This document shows, one piece after another, positions 24,112 through 32,512 of a stretch of 32,811 nucleotides of DNA. The notes beneath the pieces are model-generated. The model saw nothing but the letters and a program-made list of their open reading frames with translations. It searched no databases and was not told the origin of the DNA. Within the stretch, counting starts at the first letter, position 1, and every line of letters begins with the position of its first letter. Source of the DNA: an uncultured Pelagibacteraceae bacterium (GTDB taxonomy: Bacteria > Pseudomonadota > Alphaproteobacteria > Pelagibacterales > Pelagibacteraceae); assembly GCA_902625125.1 (NCBI GenBank), contig CACOAB010000008.1, positions 1-32,811 on the forward strand, written 5' to 3'. Both the position numbers and the translations under genes were made by a program.

Positions 24112-24696
24112 ATGAGAGGTTTTATACATTTTGCAGATACTTTAAGTACGTCTGTCGGAAAAGCTTTTTCATGGTGTATCGTTATTTTAATGGGCGGTAC
24201 ATGCTATGAAGTAGTCATGGCTTATGCTTTTAACGCTCCAACTCTTTGGAATTTCGATTTTAGTCTACAAATGTACGGAGCAATTTTTATGATGGCAGGC
24301 GCATACACTTTATCTACAGAGGCACACGTGAGAGGAGATGTAATCTACAGATTATTTAAACCCAGAACGCAAGGTTACATAGATTTAATTTTATATTTTA
24401 TATTTTTCTTTCCAGGAGTACTCGCTTTAGCATTTTATGGTTATGAGTATGCGTCTTTAGCTTGGAAAATCAAAGAGACAAGTTGGAACAGTCCAGCTCA
24501 AATACAAATTTACATGGCAAAATCTTTAATACCAGCAGCCGGTATTTTATTAATTATTCAAGGTATCAGTGAAGTTTTTAGGTCAATTATTTGTATTCAA
24601 ACAGGTCACTGGCCAGCTAGAATGGTTGTTGCTGAGGAGACAGAAAAAATATTAATGAGAACTTCACAAGACGAGGATCAAAAAGATGTTATTTAG
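24112..24696 (+). CDS. dctQ: TRAP transporter small permease subunit DctQ
   Basis: 194 residues with four membrane helices (about 18-40, 48-70, 92-113 and 136-155). AGAYTLSTEAHVRGDVIYRLF is the typical Q-subunit block; the small permease supports assembly of the large one. The frame can be read upstream to a TTG at 24037, but that start lies at the foot of the terminator hairpin, and the extra 25 codons are just the hairpin in translation. The ATG at 24112 (MRGFIHFADTLSTSVGKAF) is much better. It overlaps dctM by 11 bases. The C-terminal tail is charged and cytoplasmic. Confidence 0.9.
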   Translation: MRGFIHFADTLSTSVGKAFSWCIVILMGGTCYEVVMAYAFNAPTLWNFDFSLQMYGAIFMMAGAYTLSTEAHVRGDVIYRLFKPRTQGYIDLILYFIFFFPGVLALAFYGYEYASLAWKIKETSWNSPAQIQIYMAKSLIPAAGILLIIQGISEVFRSIICIQTGHWPARMVVAEETEKILMRTSQDEDQKDVI

Positions 24697-26047
24697 TTTA
24701 ACCAACCCAGAAATTGCAATCTTAATGATGGGAATTTTCCTATTCGCGGTTTTACTTGGTTTTCCTATCGCATTTACACTTATGGCTATGGGAGTAGGAT
24801 TTGGTTACTACGCTTATTTTGATCCAACAAGAATGGAGCATCTATTAGATAATAGAATTTTTCAATTATTTGTTCAAAACACTTATACGGTAATGGACAA
24901 CACTGTTTTGACTGCTGTCCCCTTATTTTTATTTATGGGATACTTAGTTGAAAGAGCAGGAATAGTTTCAAGATTATTTTTTGCAATCAGATTAGCTTCA
25001 CACAGGTTGCCAGCTTCAATGGCTGTGGCAGCGCTTATTACTTGTGCATTATTTTCTACTGCAACTGGAATTATTGGAGCTGTTGTAACTTTAATGGGAT
25101 TATTGGCATGGCCGGCGATGATTAAAGCTGGTTACGATAAAAAATTTGCATCAGGAGTAATTTGTTCTGGTGGATGTTTAGGAATTTTAATACCTCCAAG
25201 CATCATGTTAATTGTTTATTCTGTTATTGCACAACTATCTCCGCTGAGATTGTTTGCAGCAGCAATTTTTCCAGGATTATTATTAGCTGGCTTGTATATA
25301 ATGTATGCTGTAACTCTAGCATACTTAAATCCATCAATTGCACCAAAGCCACCTAAAGAAGATATTCCTCCAAGATCTGTCATTTTAAAAGAAGTAATTG
25401 TTTCCTTCTTGCCTTTGTTTTCTCTAATAATTCTAGTGCTAGGAACTATTTTAGGCGGGCTTGCAACTCCAGCTGAAGCTGCAGCTGTAGGTGCTTTTGG
25501 AGCTTTAGTCCTATCATATTTTTACAAAACTCTTAAATGGAAAAATTTTAAAGAGTCAGTTTTTTTAACAGCGAAAACAACTGCAATGATAATGTGGTTG
25601 TTCATTGGTTCTTGGACTTTTGCATCTGTATTTTCTTATCTAGGCGGACATGAAGTGTTTGAGCATTTCTTTAAATCATTGAATTTACAACCTTGGCAAT
25701 TTTTAGTCATAACTCAAATAATTATCTTTTTACTAGGTTGGCCTTTAGAGTGGACCGAAATATTAATTATATTTGTTCCAATATTTTTACCGCTGGTTGC
25801 TTTTTTTGAAGTAAACCCTTACTTCTTTGCAATGTTAATTGCTTTAAACCTACAGACATCTTTTTTAACACCTCCCATGGCAATGTCCGCATATTATTTG
25901 AAGGGAGTACAAAGTAAGAATGTTGAGTTAATGGAAATATTTAGAGGAATAATGCCTTTCTTAGGAATAGTAATTTTTGCGATGGTATTAATGTACATGT
26001 TTCCAGGTATAGCTCTTTGGCTGCCAGATACTTTATTTGCTAACTAA
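24686..26047 (+). CDS. dctM: TRAP transporter large permease subunit DctM
   Basis: 453 residues, about twelve membrane helices. Typical DctM features are LLGFPIAFTLMAMGVGFGYYA near the N-terminus, AVPLFLFMGYLVERAGI, ALFSTATGIIGAVVTLMGLLA, SGGCLGILIPPSIMLIVY, and the second repeat with GGLATPAEAAAVGAFGAL and LQTSFLTPPMAMSAYYLKG. It is the sodium-coupled transport subunit in the inner membrane. The pattern fits the TRAP group that works with TakP-like binding proteins. The start overlaps dctQ by 11 bases; the amidase ATG follows six bases after its stop, so transcription continues. Confidence 0.95.
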   Translation: MLFSLTNPEIAILMMGIFLFAVLLGFPIAFTLMAMGVGFGYYAYFDPTRMEHLLDNRIFQLFVQNTYTVMDNTVLTAVPLFLFMGYLVERAGIVSRLFFAIRLASHRLPASMAVAALITCALFSTATGIIGAVVTLMGLLAWPAMIKAGYDKKFASGVICSGGCLGILIPPSIMLIVYSVIAQLSPLRLFAAAIFPGLLLAGLYIMYAVTLAYLNPSIAPKPPKEDIPPRSVILKEVIVSFLPLFSLIILVLGTILGGLATPAEAAAVGAFGALVLSYFYKTLKWKNFKESVFLTAKTTAMIMWLFIGSWTFASVFSYLGGHEVFEHFFKSLNLQPWQFLVITQIIIFLLGWPLEWTEILIIFVPIFLPLVAFFEVNPYFFAMLIALNLQTSFLTPPMAMSAYYLKGVQSKNVELMEIFRGIMPFLGIVIFAMVLMYMFPGIALWLPDTLFAN

Positions 26048-26053
26048 AAATAA

Positions 26054-27388
26054 ATGATAGATGTTTCCACTTTAACGGCCAATGAATTAGTATCCAAACT
26101 TCAATCTGGAGAAATTTCATCTGTTGAACTTTGTAATAAATATCTAGAAAGAATTAAAAAATTTGAAAAAGATGTGCAAGCTTGGGCTCATCTTGATAAA
26201 AAACTTTTATTAGAGAAAGCTGAGGAGGCAGATACTTACAGAAAATCAGGCAAACCCTTAGGACCTCTTCATGGTATGCCTATTGCTGTCAAAGATATTA
26301 TTGGTACGTATGATATGCCAACAGAGTGTGGAACAGTGTTTAGAAAAAAAATGTCTAGCTCCCAAGACTCTGAAATAGTAAACCTGCTTAAGAATGCTGG
26401 CGCCATCATAATGGGTAAAACTGCAACAGCAGAACTTGCTTACATTCATCCATGTAAAACAAAAAATCCTCATGATTATTCTAGAACTCCGGGCGGATCA
26501 TCTAGTGGATCGGCTGCAGTAATAGCTTCACATATGGCACATTTATCTATTGGATCACAAACAGGTGGATCAATTATTAGACCAGCATCATATTGTGGTG
26601 TCGTTGGTTACAAACCTTCTTATGGTTTAATATCTAGAAATGGAGTGTTAAAAGTTTCAGATAAACTCGATACGATGGGTGTATTTGGCAAAACAGTTAA
26701 AGACGTTGCTTTACTAGCTAAAACATTGATCAAAAAAGATTTATATGATGCTTCTACTATCCATTTTTCAGCCGATAAGATGCTCGAGGTTTGTGATGAA
26801 GGACCTGTGTTTGAACCTAAATTTATTTTCTACAAAACTAATAAATGGAAAAATATTAACAAAAAATCTCAACAAGCATTTGAGTTTGTAATAAAAAATT
26901 TTAAAAAAAATATAGAAATTTTTGATACTCCGTCTTATTTTGAAGATATTCCAAAATACCATCAAATAATCCATGAAGTTGATATGGCAAACAATATGCA
27001 GGTTTATTACAAAAAAGATAAAACAAAACTTTCTAAAGAACTAAGAGATGCAATCTCAAGAGGATTGAAGTATTCAGGTAAAGAATATGCTGATGCAATT
27101 GACTTCATGAAACAAAGCTATGAGTCATACAAAGAAGTATTCGAAGATTATCATGGAATTATTACTCCATCTTCAAGTGGTGTGGCAGACAAAGGATTGA
27201 AATCAACTGGTAGCGCAGATTTTCAAAAAGTTTGGACATATCTAGGTTTACCAGCAATTTCATTGCCTTTACTTACTGGAGAAAATGACCTACCATTAGG
27301 ACTGCAATTAGTTGGTGATAAGCTTGATGATTTAAGGTTTTTAGGTACCGCTAATTGGCTAGAAAAAAATTGTAAAGATGAAGGATAA
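26054..27388 (+). CDS. amidase signature family hydrolase
   Basis: 444 residues. The Ser-cisSer-Lys triad is visible: Lys80 in LHGMPIAVKDI, the cis-Ser in TPGGSSSGSAA (around 149-150), and the nucleophile Ser173 in GSQTGGSIIRPASYCGVVGYKP. Members hydrolyse amides, including glutaminyl-tRNA (GatA), malonamide, indoleacetamide or urea derivatives. This is not GatA by context: it lies six bases after dctM, with no gatB or gatC. Linkage to a TRAP importer hints that it acts on an imported amide or on a related small molecule, but I name no substrate. Its last 11 bases overlap a 59-codon frame. Confidence 0.9.
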   Translation: MIDVSTLTANELVSKLQSGEISSVELCNKYLERIKKFEKDVQAWAHLDKKLLLEKAEEADTYRKSGKPLGPLHGMPIAVKDIIGTYDMPTECGTVFRKKMSSSQDSEIVNLLKNAGAIIMGKTATAELAYIHPCKTKNPHDYSRTPGGSSSGSAAVIASHMAHLSIGSQTGGSIIRPASYCGVVGYKPSYGLISRNGVLKVSDKLDTMGVFGKTVKDVALLAKTLIKKDLYDASTIHFSADKMLEVCDEGPVFEPKFIFYKTNKWKNINKKSQQAFEFVIKNFKKNIEIFDTPSYFEDIPKYHQIIHEVDMANNMQVYYKKDKTKLSKELRDAISRGLKYSGKEYADAIDFMKQSYESYKEVFEDYHGIITPSSSGVADKGLKSTGSADFQKVWTYLGLPAISLPLLTGENDLPLGLQLVGDKLDDLRFLGTANWLEKNCKDEG

Positions 27389-27557
27389 AATTACTACTAT
27401 TATTGGAGTTGCGTTGTGTACCTTTTTCTTAATTGGTCTTGCGACGACATTAACTAGATCAATGATGATAGGCTTTAAGGATGTATTGCCAGTTTATATC
27501 CTCATGGGCATCGTGATCGTAATGATGTTCTATGAAGCCTTCGGTGACAAGAAATAA
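27378..27557 (+). CDS. 59-residue two-helix membrane peptide
   Basis: An ATG at 27378, inside the end of the amidase gene, opens 59 codons closed by TAA at 27555-27557. The product starts MKDKITTIIGVALCTFF and has two hydrophobic segments (about 6-26 and 36-53), with the charged ends KDK and EAFGDKK. I do not recognise a family. It fills the gap between the amidase (11-base overlap) and the EamA gene (26-base overlap), which would otherwise be the only untranslated stretch of about 140 bases in this run. The hydrophobic pattern without stops supports a real gene. GTAAAG before the ATG is only a weak ribosome site. Confidence 0.6.
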   Translation: MKDKITTIIGVALCTFFLIGLATTLTRSMMIGFKDVLPVYILMGIVIVMMFYEAFGDKK

Positions 27558-28437
27558 GAATTATTTTCCATATATATTATTATTCGTACAGCCAGTTTTT
27601 ATGGCGACAAACATTATTGTTGCTCGTGGAGGAGTAGAATATGTTCCACCAATTTCTTTAGCTTTTTGGAGATGGTTAACAGTTTTTTTATTATTACTGC
27701 CTTTTTTTTTTAATGAAATTATAAAAAACAAAAAATCCTTCAATAAAGAATTTTGGAAACTATTTTTTCTTGGTTCTATGGGTTGTGGAGTATGTGGGGC
27801 ATTTCCATTCATTGCTGGCATGTCTACAACAATGGCAAACATGGGAATTATTTATACTTCTTCACCAATTTTTATAATTATTTTATCTGTGATGCTTTTT
27901 AATGATAAAATTAATTTCTCGAGGATCATCGGATTAGTATTATGCTTGATTGGTGTTTTAGCGATTATAAGTAAAGGTAATTTAGATTTATTAATAAATT
28001 TTAAATTTACTTCAGGAGATTTATGGATGATAGGTGCCGCTATGGGTTGGGCCGTTTATTCGATTTATCTTCTAAACTGGAAAAGTAAATTTAGTCTAAT
28101 GGCACGATTTACTTTGATAGCAATGTTTGGGACAATATCTCTATTTCCTTTCTATATTTTAGAAGAAATTTTTTATTTTAGTACAGCCTTCAACATTAAT
28201 TTTTTATTTTGGGTTTTGTTTGCAGCTATTTCACCAGGTATTATTGCTTTTACTTTATATACTAAAGTGCAAAAATATTTAGGAGCTTCATTAACTGGTT
28301 TTACTCTTTATATTTTTTCAATTTACTCTGCAATTTACGGCATTTTACTTTTTGACGAAGCTCTTTTAAATTTCCATTATTTTGGGGCAGCTTTTGTCTT
28401 CGCTGGTGTATATTTAGCAAGGAAGATTAAATCATGA
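27532..28437 (+). CDS. EamA/DMT-superfamily transporter
   Basis: 301 residues, ten membrane helices in two EamA repeats (about 12-143 and 158-298). Repeat one has VQPVFMATNIIVARGGVEYV, then PISLAFWRWLTVFLLLLPF and GIIYTSSPIFIIILSVMLF. Repeat two has DLWMIGAAMGWAVYSIYLL and ISPGIIAFTLYTKVQKYLGA, ending FGAAFVFAGVYLARK. Such carriers export or import metabolites; the substrate cannot be told. The ATG lies 26 bases inside the small membrane ORF, and the end overlaps the hydrolase ATG by four bases. A later in-frame Met (MATNI) would lose the first helix, so I keep this start. Confidence 0.9.
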   Translation: MKPSVTRNKNYFPYILLFVQPVFMATNIIVARGGVEYVPPISLAFWRWLTVFLLLLPFFFNEIIKNKKSFNKEFWKLFFLGSMGCGVCGAFPFIAGMSTTMANMGIIYTSSPIFIIILSVMLFNDKINFSRIIGLVLCLIGVLAIISKGNLDLLINFKFTSGDLWMIGAAMGWAVYSIYLLNWKSKFSLMARFTLIAMFGTISLFPFYILEEIFYFSTAFNINFLFWVLFAAISPGIIAFTLYTKVQKYLGASLTGFTLYIFSIYSAIYGILLFDEALLNFHYFGAAFVFAGVYLARKIKS

Positions 28438-29234
28438 AATACATTTATCTAGCAGCAAGTTCAATAATCTTAGCTTATATTGGGATAACAATCTTTATAT
28501 ATTTTTATCAAAGAAACTTATTATATCACCCAAGTGAAAATAATTATTTAAATGACAAAGTTAGTTTTGAGTATGAAGAACTATTTATAAATACAGATAA
28601 AGGTATTTCACTAAAATCTTGGTTCATAAAAAAAGATTTATCTAAATTTAAAACAATACTTTTTTTTCATGGGAATGCCGGAAATCTCTTAAATAGAGTT
28701 CATAAACTTAATGAGCTTAATAAACTTGATGTAAACATTTTATTAATTTCATGGAGAAGCTTTAGTGGAAATAAGGGAAAACCTTCTGAGAAAAACCTTT
28801 ATCATGATGGTAATAGGGTTGTTGAATGGCTTAATGAACAAGGAATAAATAAAAATGATATTATTCTATATGGAGAGTCATTAGGAACTGGTGTAGCTAC
28901 TGAATTAGCATCAAATAACAAATTTGCTGGAGTTATTCTAGAATCTCCATTTACCTCAATAGCTGATGCAGCAAAAATCTATTATCCGTATTTACCGATT
29001 AATTTATTACTAAAGGATAGATATGACACGAAAAATAAAATCAAAAAAATTAATTCTCCAATTTTAATTATGCATGGAAAAAAAGATAATATAGTTCCTC
29101 AAAAAATGGGGCTAGAACTTTTTGAAATCGCTAACAATCCTAAATCTAGTTATTTTCCTGATAACGATGATCATATGATGGAATATAATGATGTCTTACT
29201 CTTAAATATCAAAAATTTTATTAATCAACTTTAA
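28434..29234 (+). CDS. membrane-anchored alpha/beta hydrolase (ABHD13/17, Bem46-like)
   Basis: 266 residues. An N-terminal membrane anchor (about 4-25) is followed by the YQRNLLYHPSE motif that marks this group. The oxyanion part is FFHGNAGN (77-84), the nucleophile Ser149 is in YGESLGTGVA, and Asp218 (MHGKKDNIVP) and His247 (NDDHMMEY) complete the triad. Related proteins include ABHD17 depalmitoylases, but bacterial members have no agreed substrate; lipids or thioesters are likely. It overlaps the EamA gene by ATGA and its stop overlaps the convergent ftsY stop by four bases, so no terminator fits between them. Confidence 0.9.
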   Translation: MKYIYLAASSIILAYIGITIFIYFYQRNLLYHPSENNYLNDKVSFEYEELFINTDKGISLKSWFIKKDLSKFKTILFFHGNAGNLLNRVHKLNELNKLDVNILLISWRSFSGNKGKPSEKNLYHDGNRVVEWLNEQGINKNDIILYGESLGTGVATELASNNKFAGVILESPFTSIADAAKIYYPYLPINLLLKDRYDTKNKIKKINSPILIMHGKKDNIVPQKMGLELFEIANNPKSSYFPDNDDHMMEYNDVLLLNIKNFINQL

Positions 29235-30151
29235 TTTTCAATTCCTAATAAAGCTTTTGAAAAATATTCAGCATTAAAGGGTTGCAAATCAGTTTCCTTC
29301 TCACCCATTCCGACCGCAACAATTGGAAGTTTAAATTTTTTACAAATTGCTAAAACAACTCCCCCCTTTGCAGTACTATCAAGTTTAGTAATAATTAAAC
29401 CCGTCAAATCATGAATCTTACTAAATTCTTCAACTTGGTTAAGTGCATTTTGTCCTGTAGTTGCATCTAAAACAAGAATTACCTCGTTAGGATATGAAGG
29501 GTCGATTTTTTTTAGGACATTAATAATTTTTTTGTACTCTTCCATTAAATTTTTTTTGTTTTGAAGTCTTCCCGCTGTATCAATCAAAGCCACATCGATT
29601 TCATTTTTTTTTGCAAACTCAGCAGTTTTAAAAGCCACAGAAGCTGGATCACTATTGATTTCGGATTTAATAATATCAACTTTGACTTTTGCAGCCCAAA
29701 CTTGCAACTGATCTATGGCAGCTGCTCTAAAAGTATCCGCAGCCCCAAAAACAACAGATCTATTATTATCTTTAAAGTATTTTCCAAGTTTTCCGATACT
29801 TGTTGTTTTTCCAACTCCGTTTACTCCAGATACAACTATCACAGCAGACTTTGCATTTCCCATCAGGCTTAGATCTTTTTCATACTTTTGAAGATTAATT
29901 GCTAATTTATCTGCTATCAGTTTTAAAATTTCTTTATGATCTTCTAATTTTTTATCAACTTTGAAGTTTTCAAAATCTCTTCTTAATTCTTTTGCAACTT
30001 CTACTCCCGCATCAGATGTAATGATTAATTCTTCAAATTCTGTAAGAACATTTTCATCAATTTTTTTTTTGGAAAATATATTTTTAAAGCCTGTAGAGAG
30101 CCCATCTGAACTTTTACCTAATCCTATTTTAAATTTATCAAATAAACCCAT
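29231..30151 (-). CDS. ftsY: signal recognition particle receptor FtsY
   Basis: 306 residues. The N domain (1-95) starts MGLFDKFKIGLGKSSDGL, and the acidic A domain of E. coli FtsY is absent, as in many other bacteria. The GTPase G domain has GVNGVGKTTSIGKLG (109-123), AADTFRAAAIDQL (137-149), DTAGRLQNKKNLM (191-203), TKLDSTAKGG (255-264) and the C-terminal GMGEKETDLQPFNAEYF. FtsY docks Ffh-ribosome complexes at the inner membrane. The ATG directly follows the dapF stop, so both are read from one message. The partner ffh is just over 1 kb away on the other strand. Confidence 0.96.
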   Translation of the reverse strand: MGLFDKFKIGLGKSSDGLSTGFKNIFSKKKIDENVLTEFEELIITSDAGVEVAKELRRDFENFKVDKKLEDHKEILKLIADKLAINLQKYEKDLSLMGNAKSAVIVVSGVNGVGKTTSIGKLGKYFKDNNRSVVFGAADTFRAAAIDQLQVWAAKVKVDIIKSEINSDPASVAFKTAEFAKKNEIDVALIDTAGRLQNKKNLMEEYKKIINVLKKIDPSYPNEVILVLDATTGQNALNQVEEFSKIHDLTGLIITKLDSTAKGGVVLAICKKFKLPIVAVGMGEKETDLQPFNAEYFSKALLGIEN

Positions 30152-30982
30152 TTAGATCTCAAGGCTAGTATGTTTTATTTCTGAAACTGGACCTCTCATA
30201 AATATATTGAGATCTGCATCCAATTTAATATTTAAATTACCTTCCTCAAATTTAATATTGATATCATTTTTAGTTAACTTCTTGACAAATGCTGCAACAG
30301 CAGTAGCACAAGCAGCTGTTCCACATGCTTTTGTTAATCCTGCGCCTCGTTCCCAAACATTGACTGTAATATTATTTTCGTCATCAATTTGAGCAAATGT
30401 AACATTTGTTCTGTTAGGGAATAATTCATGAGTCTCTATTTTTGGCCCTAATATTTTTAGATCATATTTAAAACAATCTTTAACAAAAAAAATTATATGA
30501 GGGTTCCCTACATTGAGGCTAAATCCATCAGTGAATTTTTTACCATCAATATCTAGAGTTATATTTTTTTGATCTAACTTTTCTTTTAATGGGATTTTAT
30601 TCCACTCAAATATAGGCTTCCCCATTTCTAGTTGAACATCCGCCTCCCCTACAATTTTTGCATTAAGTAATCTATTATTTGTTTTTAATTTAATCTCTTT
30701 ATTATTTAATTCTTTGCTTAACAAGTAAGCAACACACCTACTTCCATTTCCACATGCACTTACCTCACCTCCATCTGAATTAAAAATGGTTATTGGAAAA
30801 GTATTATCAATTTCTTTTTCAATAAATATTATTTGATCAAATTCAATGTTACGATGAAAAGATTTTAGATTTCCCAAATGAACTATTTTTTCTTTAGATA
30901 TATGTATGGATTTTTCCCTTCTATCTACGATAATAAATCTATTACCTAAACCATCCATTCTAAAAGCTTTAATCAAAGGCAT
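30152..30982 (-). CDS. dapF: diaminopimelate epimerase
   Basis: 276 residues, standard length. It interconverts LL- and meso-diaminopimelate for lysine and peptidoglycan. The two catalytic cysteines are Cys77 (ACGNGSRCVAY) and Cys220 (KACGTAACATAVA). Other signatures are DGLGNRFIIVD near the N-terminus, NVGNPHIIFFV, and NRTNVTFAQI. The usual GNDF is GNRF here, a small change next to the conserved Asn. It is the first gene of the dapF-ftsY unit and is divergent from ffh over 167 bases. Both motif halves are intact, so it should be active. Confidence 0.96.
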   Translation of the reverse strand: MPLIKAFRMDGLGNRFIIVDRREKSIHISKEKIVHLGNLKSFHRNIEFDQIIFIEKEIDNTFPITIFNSDGGEVSACGNGSRCVAYLLSKELNNKEIKLKTNNRLLNAKIVGEADVQLEMGKPIFEWNKIPLKEKLDQKNITLDIDGKKFTDGFSLNVGNPHIIFFVKDCFKYDLKILGPKIETHELFPNRTNVTFAQIDDENNITVNVWERGAGLTKACGTAACATAVAAFVKKLTKNDINIKFEEGNLNIKLDADLNIFMRGPVSEIKHTSLEI

Positions 30983-31041
30983 ACTAGTAGATTAGTATAA
31001 TTATTCATTGACTTTTAAAACCCCAAATTGTAGTTTCCACG

Positions 31042-31149
31042 AACTTTCCGCAAATACCTAAGTTTTTGCGGTACTCTTAAAAACAAGAGTGTCGACACTA
31101 GTCAGCGAAGGTTCGCCCACTAGTGCGATAGGTGTTGGACGTTATAAAA
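31042..31149 (+). ncRNA. candidate structured leader RNA of ffh
   Basis: Three hairpins follow one another before the ffh ATG: CCGCAAA (31048-31054) with TTTGCGG (31065-31071); ACTCTT (31073-31078) with AAGAGT (31085-31090); and CACTAGT (31096-31102) with ACTAGTG (31119-31125), the last capped by GCGA/TCGC (31105-31108 with 31113-31116). ACAC (31095-31098) can alternatively pair with GTGT (31132-31135), and GTC (31091-31093) with GAC (31138-31140), which would bury the GGAC nearest the start. AACTT (31042-31046) can pair with AAGTT in the first loop (31060-31064). About half of 31091-31140 is G+C, far above the surroundings. A TATAAT at 30996-31001 could drive it. A regulatory leader is my inference; it may correspond to a motif already proposed for SAR11. 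Confidence 0.6.
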
Positions 31150-32502
31150 ATGTTTGAAAACTTAACAAATAAATTAGAAAATATTTTTTCTAAACTAAAA
31201 AGTGCACCTTCCTTAACGGAAGAACAAGTGGACTCTGGCTTGAAAGAAATACGCTTAGCTTTATTAGAAGCTGATGTAGCACTGCCAGTTGTGAAAGATT
31301 TTATTGAAAATGTAAAACCAAAAGCTATTGGCCAAGAGATCATTAGATCAACTTCACCTGGTCAAATGATAGTAAAGATTGTTTACGATGAATTAGTAAA
31401 CATACTTGGTTCAAAGAATGAAGAGATCAATCTAAAAGCAGTTCCACCAGTTTCTATATTATTAGTAGGTTTACAAGGGTCAGGAAAAACAACTTCAGCA
31501 GCTAAATTAGCTAAGTTAATTGAAAAAAATCATAAAAAAAAAGTTATGCTTGTGAGCTTAGACGTGTATAGACCTGCAGCTCAAGAGCAATTAAAATTAT
31601 TAGCTGATAAAAATAATATACAAAATTTACCAATCATAGAAAAACAACAACCTATTGATATTACTAAAAGAGCACTCAACGCTGCAAACCTTAGTGGTTC
31701 AGATGTTATAATTTTCGATACCGCTGGTCGAACGCAAATAGATTTACCAATGATGTCTGAGATTAAACAAATAAAAGATTTAACAAAACCTGCCGAAACT
31801 ATTCTAGTTGCCGATTCTTTAACAGGTCAAATAGCTGTAAACGTTGCAAAAGAATTTGATACAGCAGTCAATCTTTCATCAATTATTTTAACCAGAGTTG
31901 ATGGAGATGCGCGAGGTGGAGCTGCTTTGAGCATGAAACACATCACTGGCAAACCTATAAAATATATTGGAGTCGGAGAAAAAGTTTTTGACTTTGAAAT
32001 GTTTCATCCCGACAGGTTAGCTAACAGAATCCTTGGAATGGGTGATGTGGTTACGCTTGTCGAAAAAGCAGCACAAGATTTAAGTGAAGAAAAAATTAAA
32101 GAAACTGAGGAAGAGCTTAAACAAGGTATTTTTACAATGGACTCCTATCTCTCACAATTAAGGCAAATGAAAAAAATGGGAGGTATGGAAGGAGTTATGT
32201 CGATGTTACCTGGAGTAAATAAAATGAAAGCTAAAATGGATCAAGCTAATATAGATGAAAGAATGCTTATTGAAAATGAGGCCATAATTTTATCTATGAC
32301 AAAAAATGAAAAAGAAAATCCAAAAATTATTAGCGGTTCTAGAAAAAAAAGAATTTCCCAAGGCGCTGGAGTAGATGTTTCCAAAATAAATAAGTTACTT
32401 AAACAATTTAAAATGATGTCAGATATGATGAAAAAGATGTCACAAGGAAAAAAAATTCCATCTGGGATGATTCCGGATGAAATGCTCAATAAACTAAAAT
32501 GA
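31150..32502 (+). CDS. ffh: signal recognition particle protein Ffh
   Basis: 450 residues from the ATG at 31150. The frame stays open to a GTG at 31132, but MFENLTNKLENIF is the canonical Ffh start, and the extra six codons lie in the structured leader. The N domain is followed by the GTPase motifs GLQGSGKTTSAAKLA (107-121), DVYRPAAQEQL (138-148), DTAGRTQIDLPMM (190-202) and TRVDGDARGGAAL (248-260). The C-terminal M domain is methionine-rich (MKKMGGMEGVMSMLPG and KMMSDMMKKMSQGKKIPSG). It binds signal peptides and 4.5S RNA, with FtsY as receptor. It is followed 10 bases on by rpsP, the usual head of the rpsP-rimM-trmD-rplS operon. Confidence 0.97.
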   Translation: MFENLTNKLENIFSKLKSAPSLTEEQVDSGLKEIRLALLEADVALPVVKDFIENVKPKAIGQEIIRSTSPGQMIVKIVYDELVNILGSKNEEINLKAVPPVSILLVGLQGSGKTTSAAKLAKLIEKNHKKKVMLVSLDVYRPAAQEQLKLLADKNNIQNLPIIEKQQPIDITKRALNAANLSGSDVIIFDTAGRTQIDLPMMSEIKQIKDLTKPAETILVADSLTGQIAVNVAKEFDTAVNLSSIILTRVDGDARGGAALSMKHITGKPIKYIGVGEKVFDFEMFHPDRLANRILGMGDVVTLVEKAAQDLSEEKIKETEEELKQGIFTMDSYLSQLRQMKKMGGMEGVMSMLPGVNKMKAKMDQANIDERMLIENEAIILSMTKNEKENPKIISGSRKKRISQGAGVDVSKINKLLKQFKMMSDMMKKMSQGKKIPSGMIPDEMLNKLK

Positions 32503-32512
32503 AAGGTAAAAA

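Noticed and set aside
26258-26473. Cys/His-rich minus-strand frame inside the amidase gene
   Set aside because: Shadow of a well supported coding gene with no recognisable domain; other antisense frames in the window were set aside for the same reason.
31042-31149. Whether the ffh leader is the 4.5S (SRP) RNA
   Set aside because: The conserved apical core with GGAAG and AGCAGCC is absent, and the shape is three short hairpins rather than one long rod.
31132-31149. GTG start adding six residues to Ffh
   Set aside because: The canonical Ffh N-terminus begins at the ATG at 31150, and the upstream bases belong to the structured leader.
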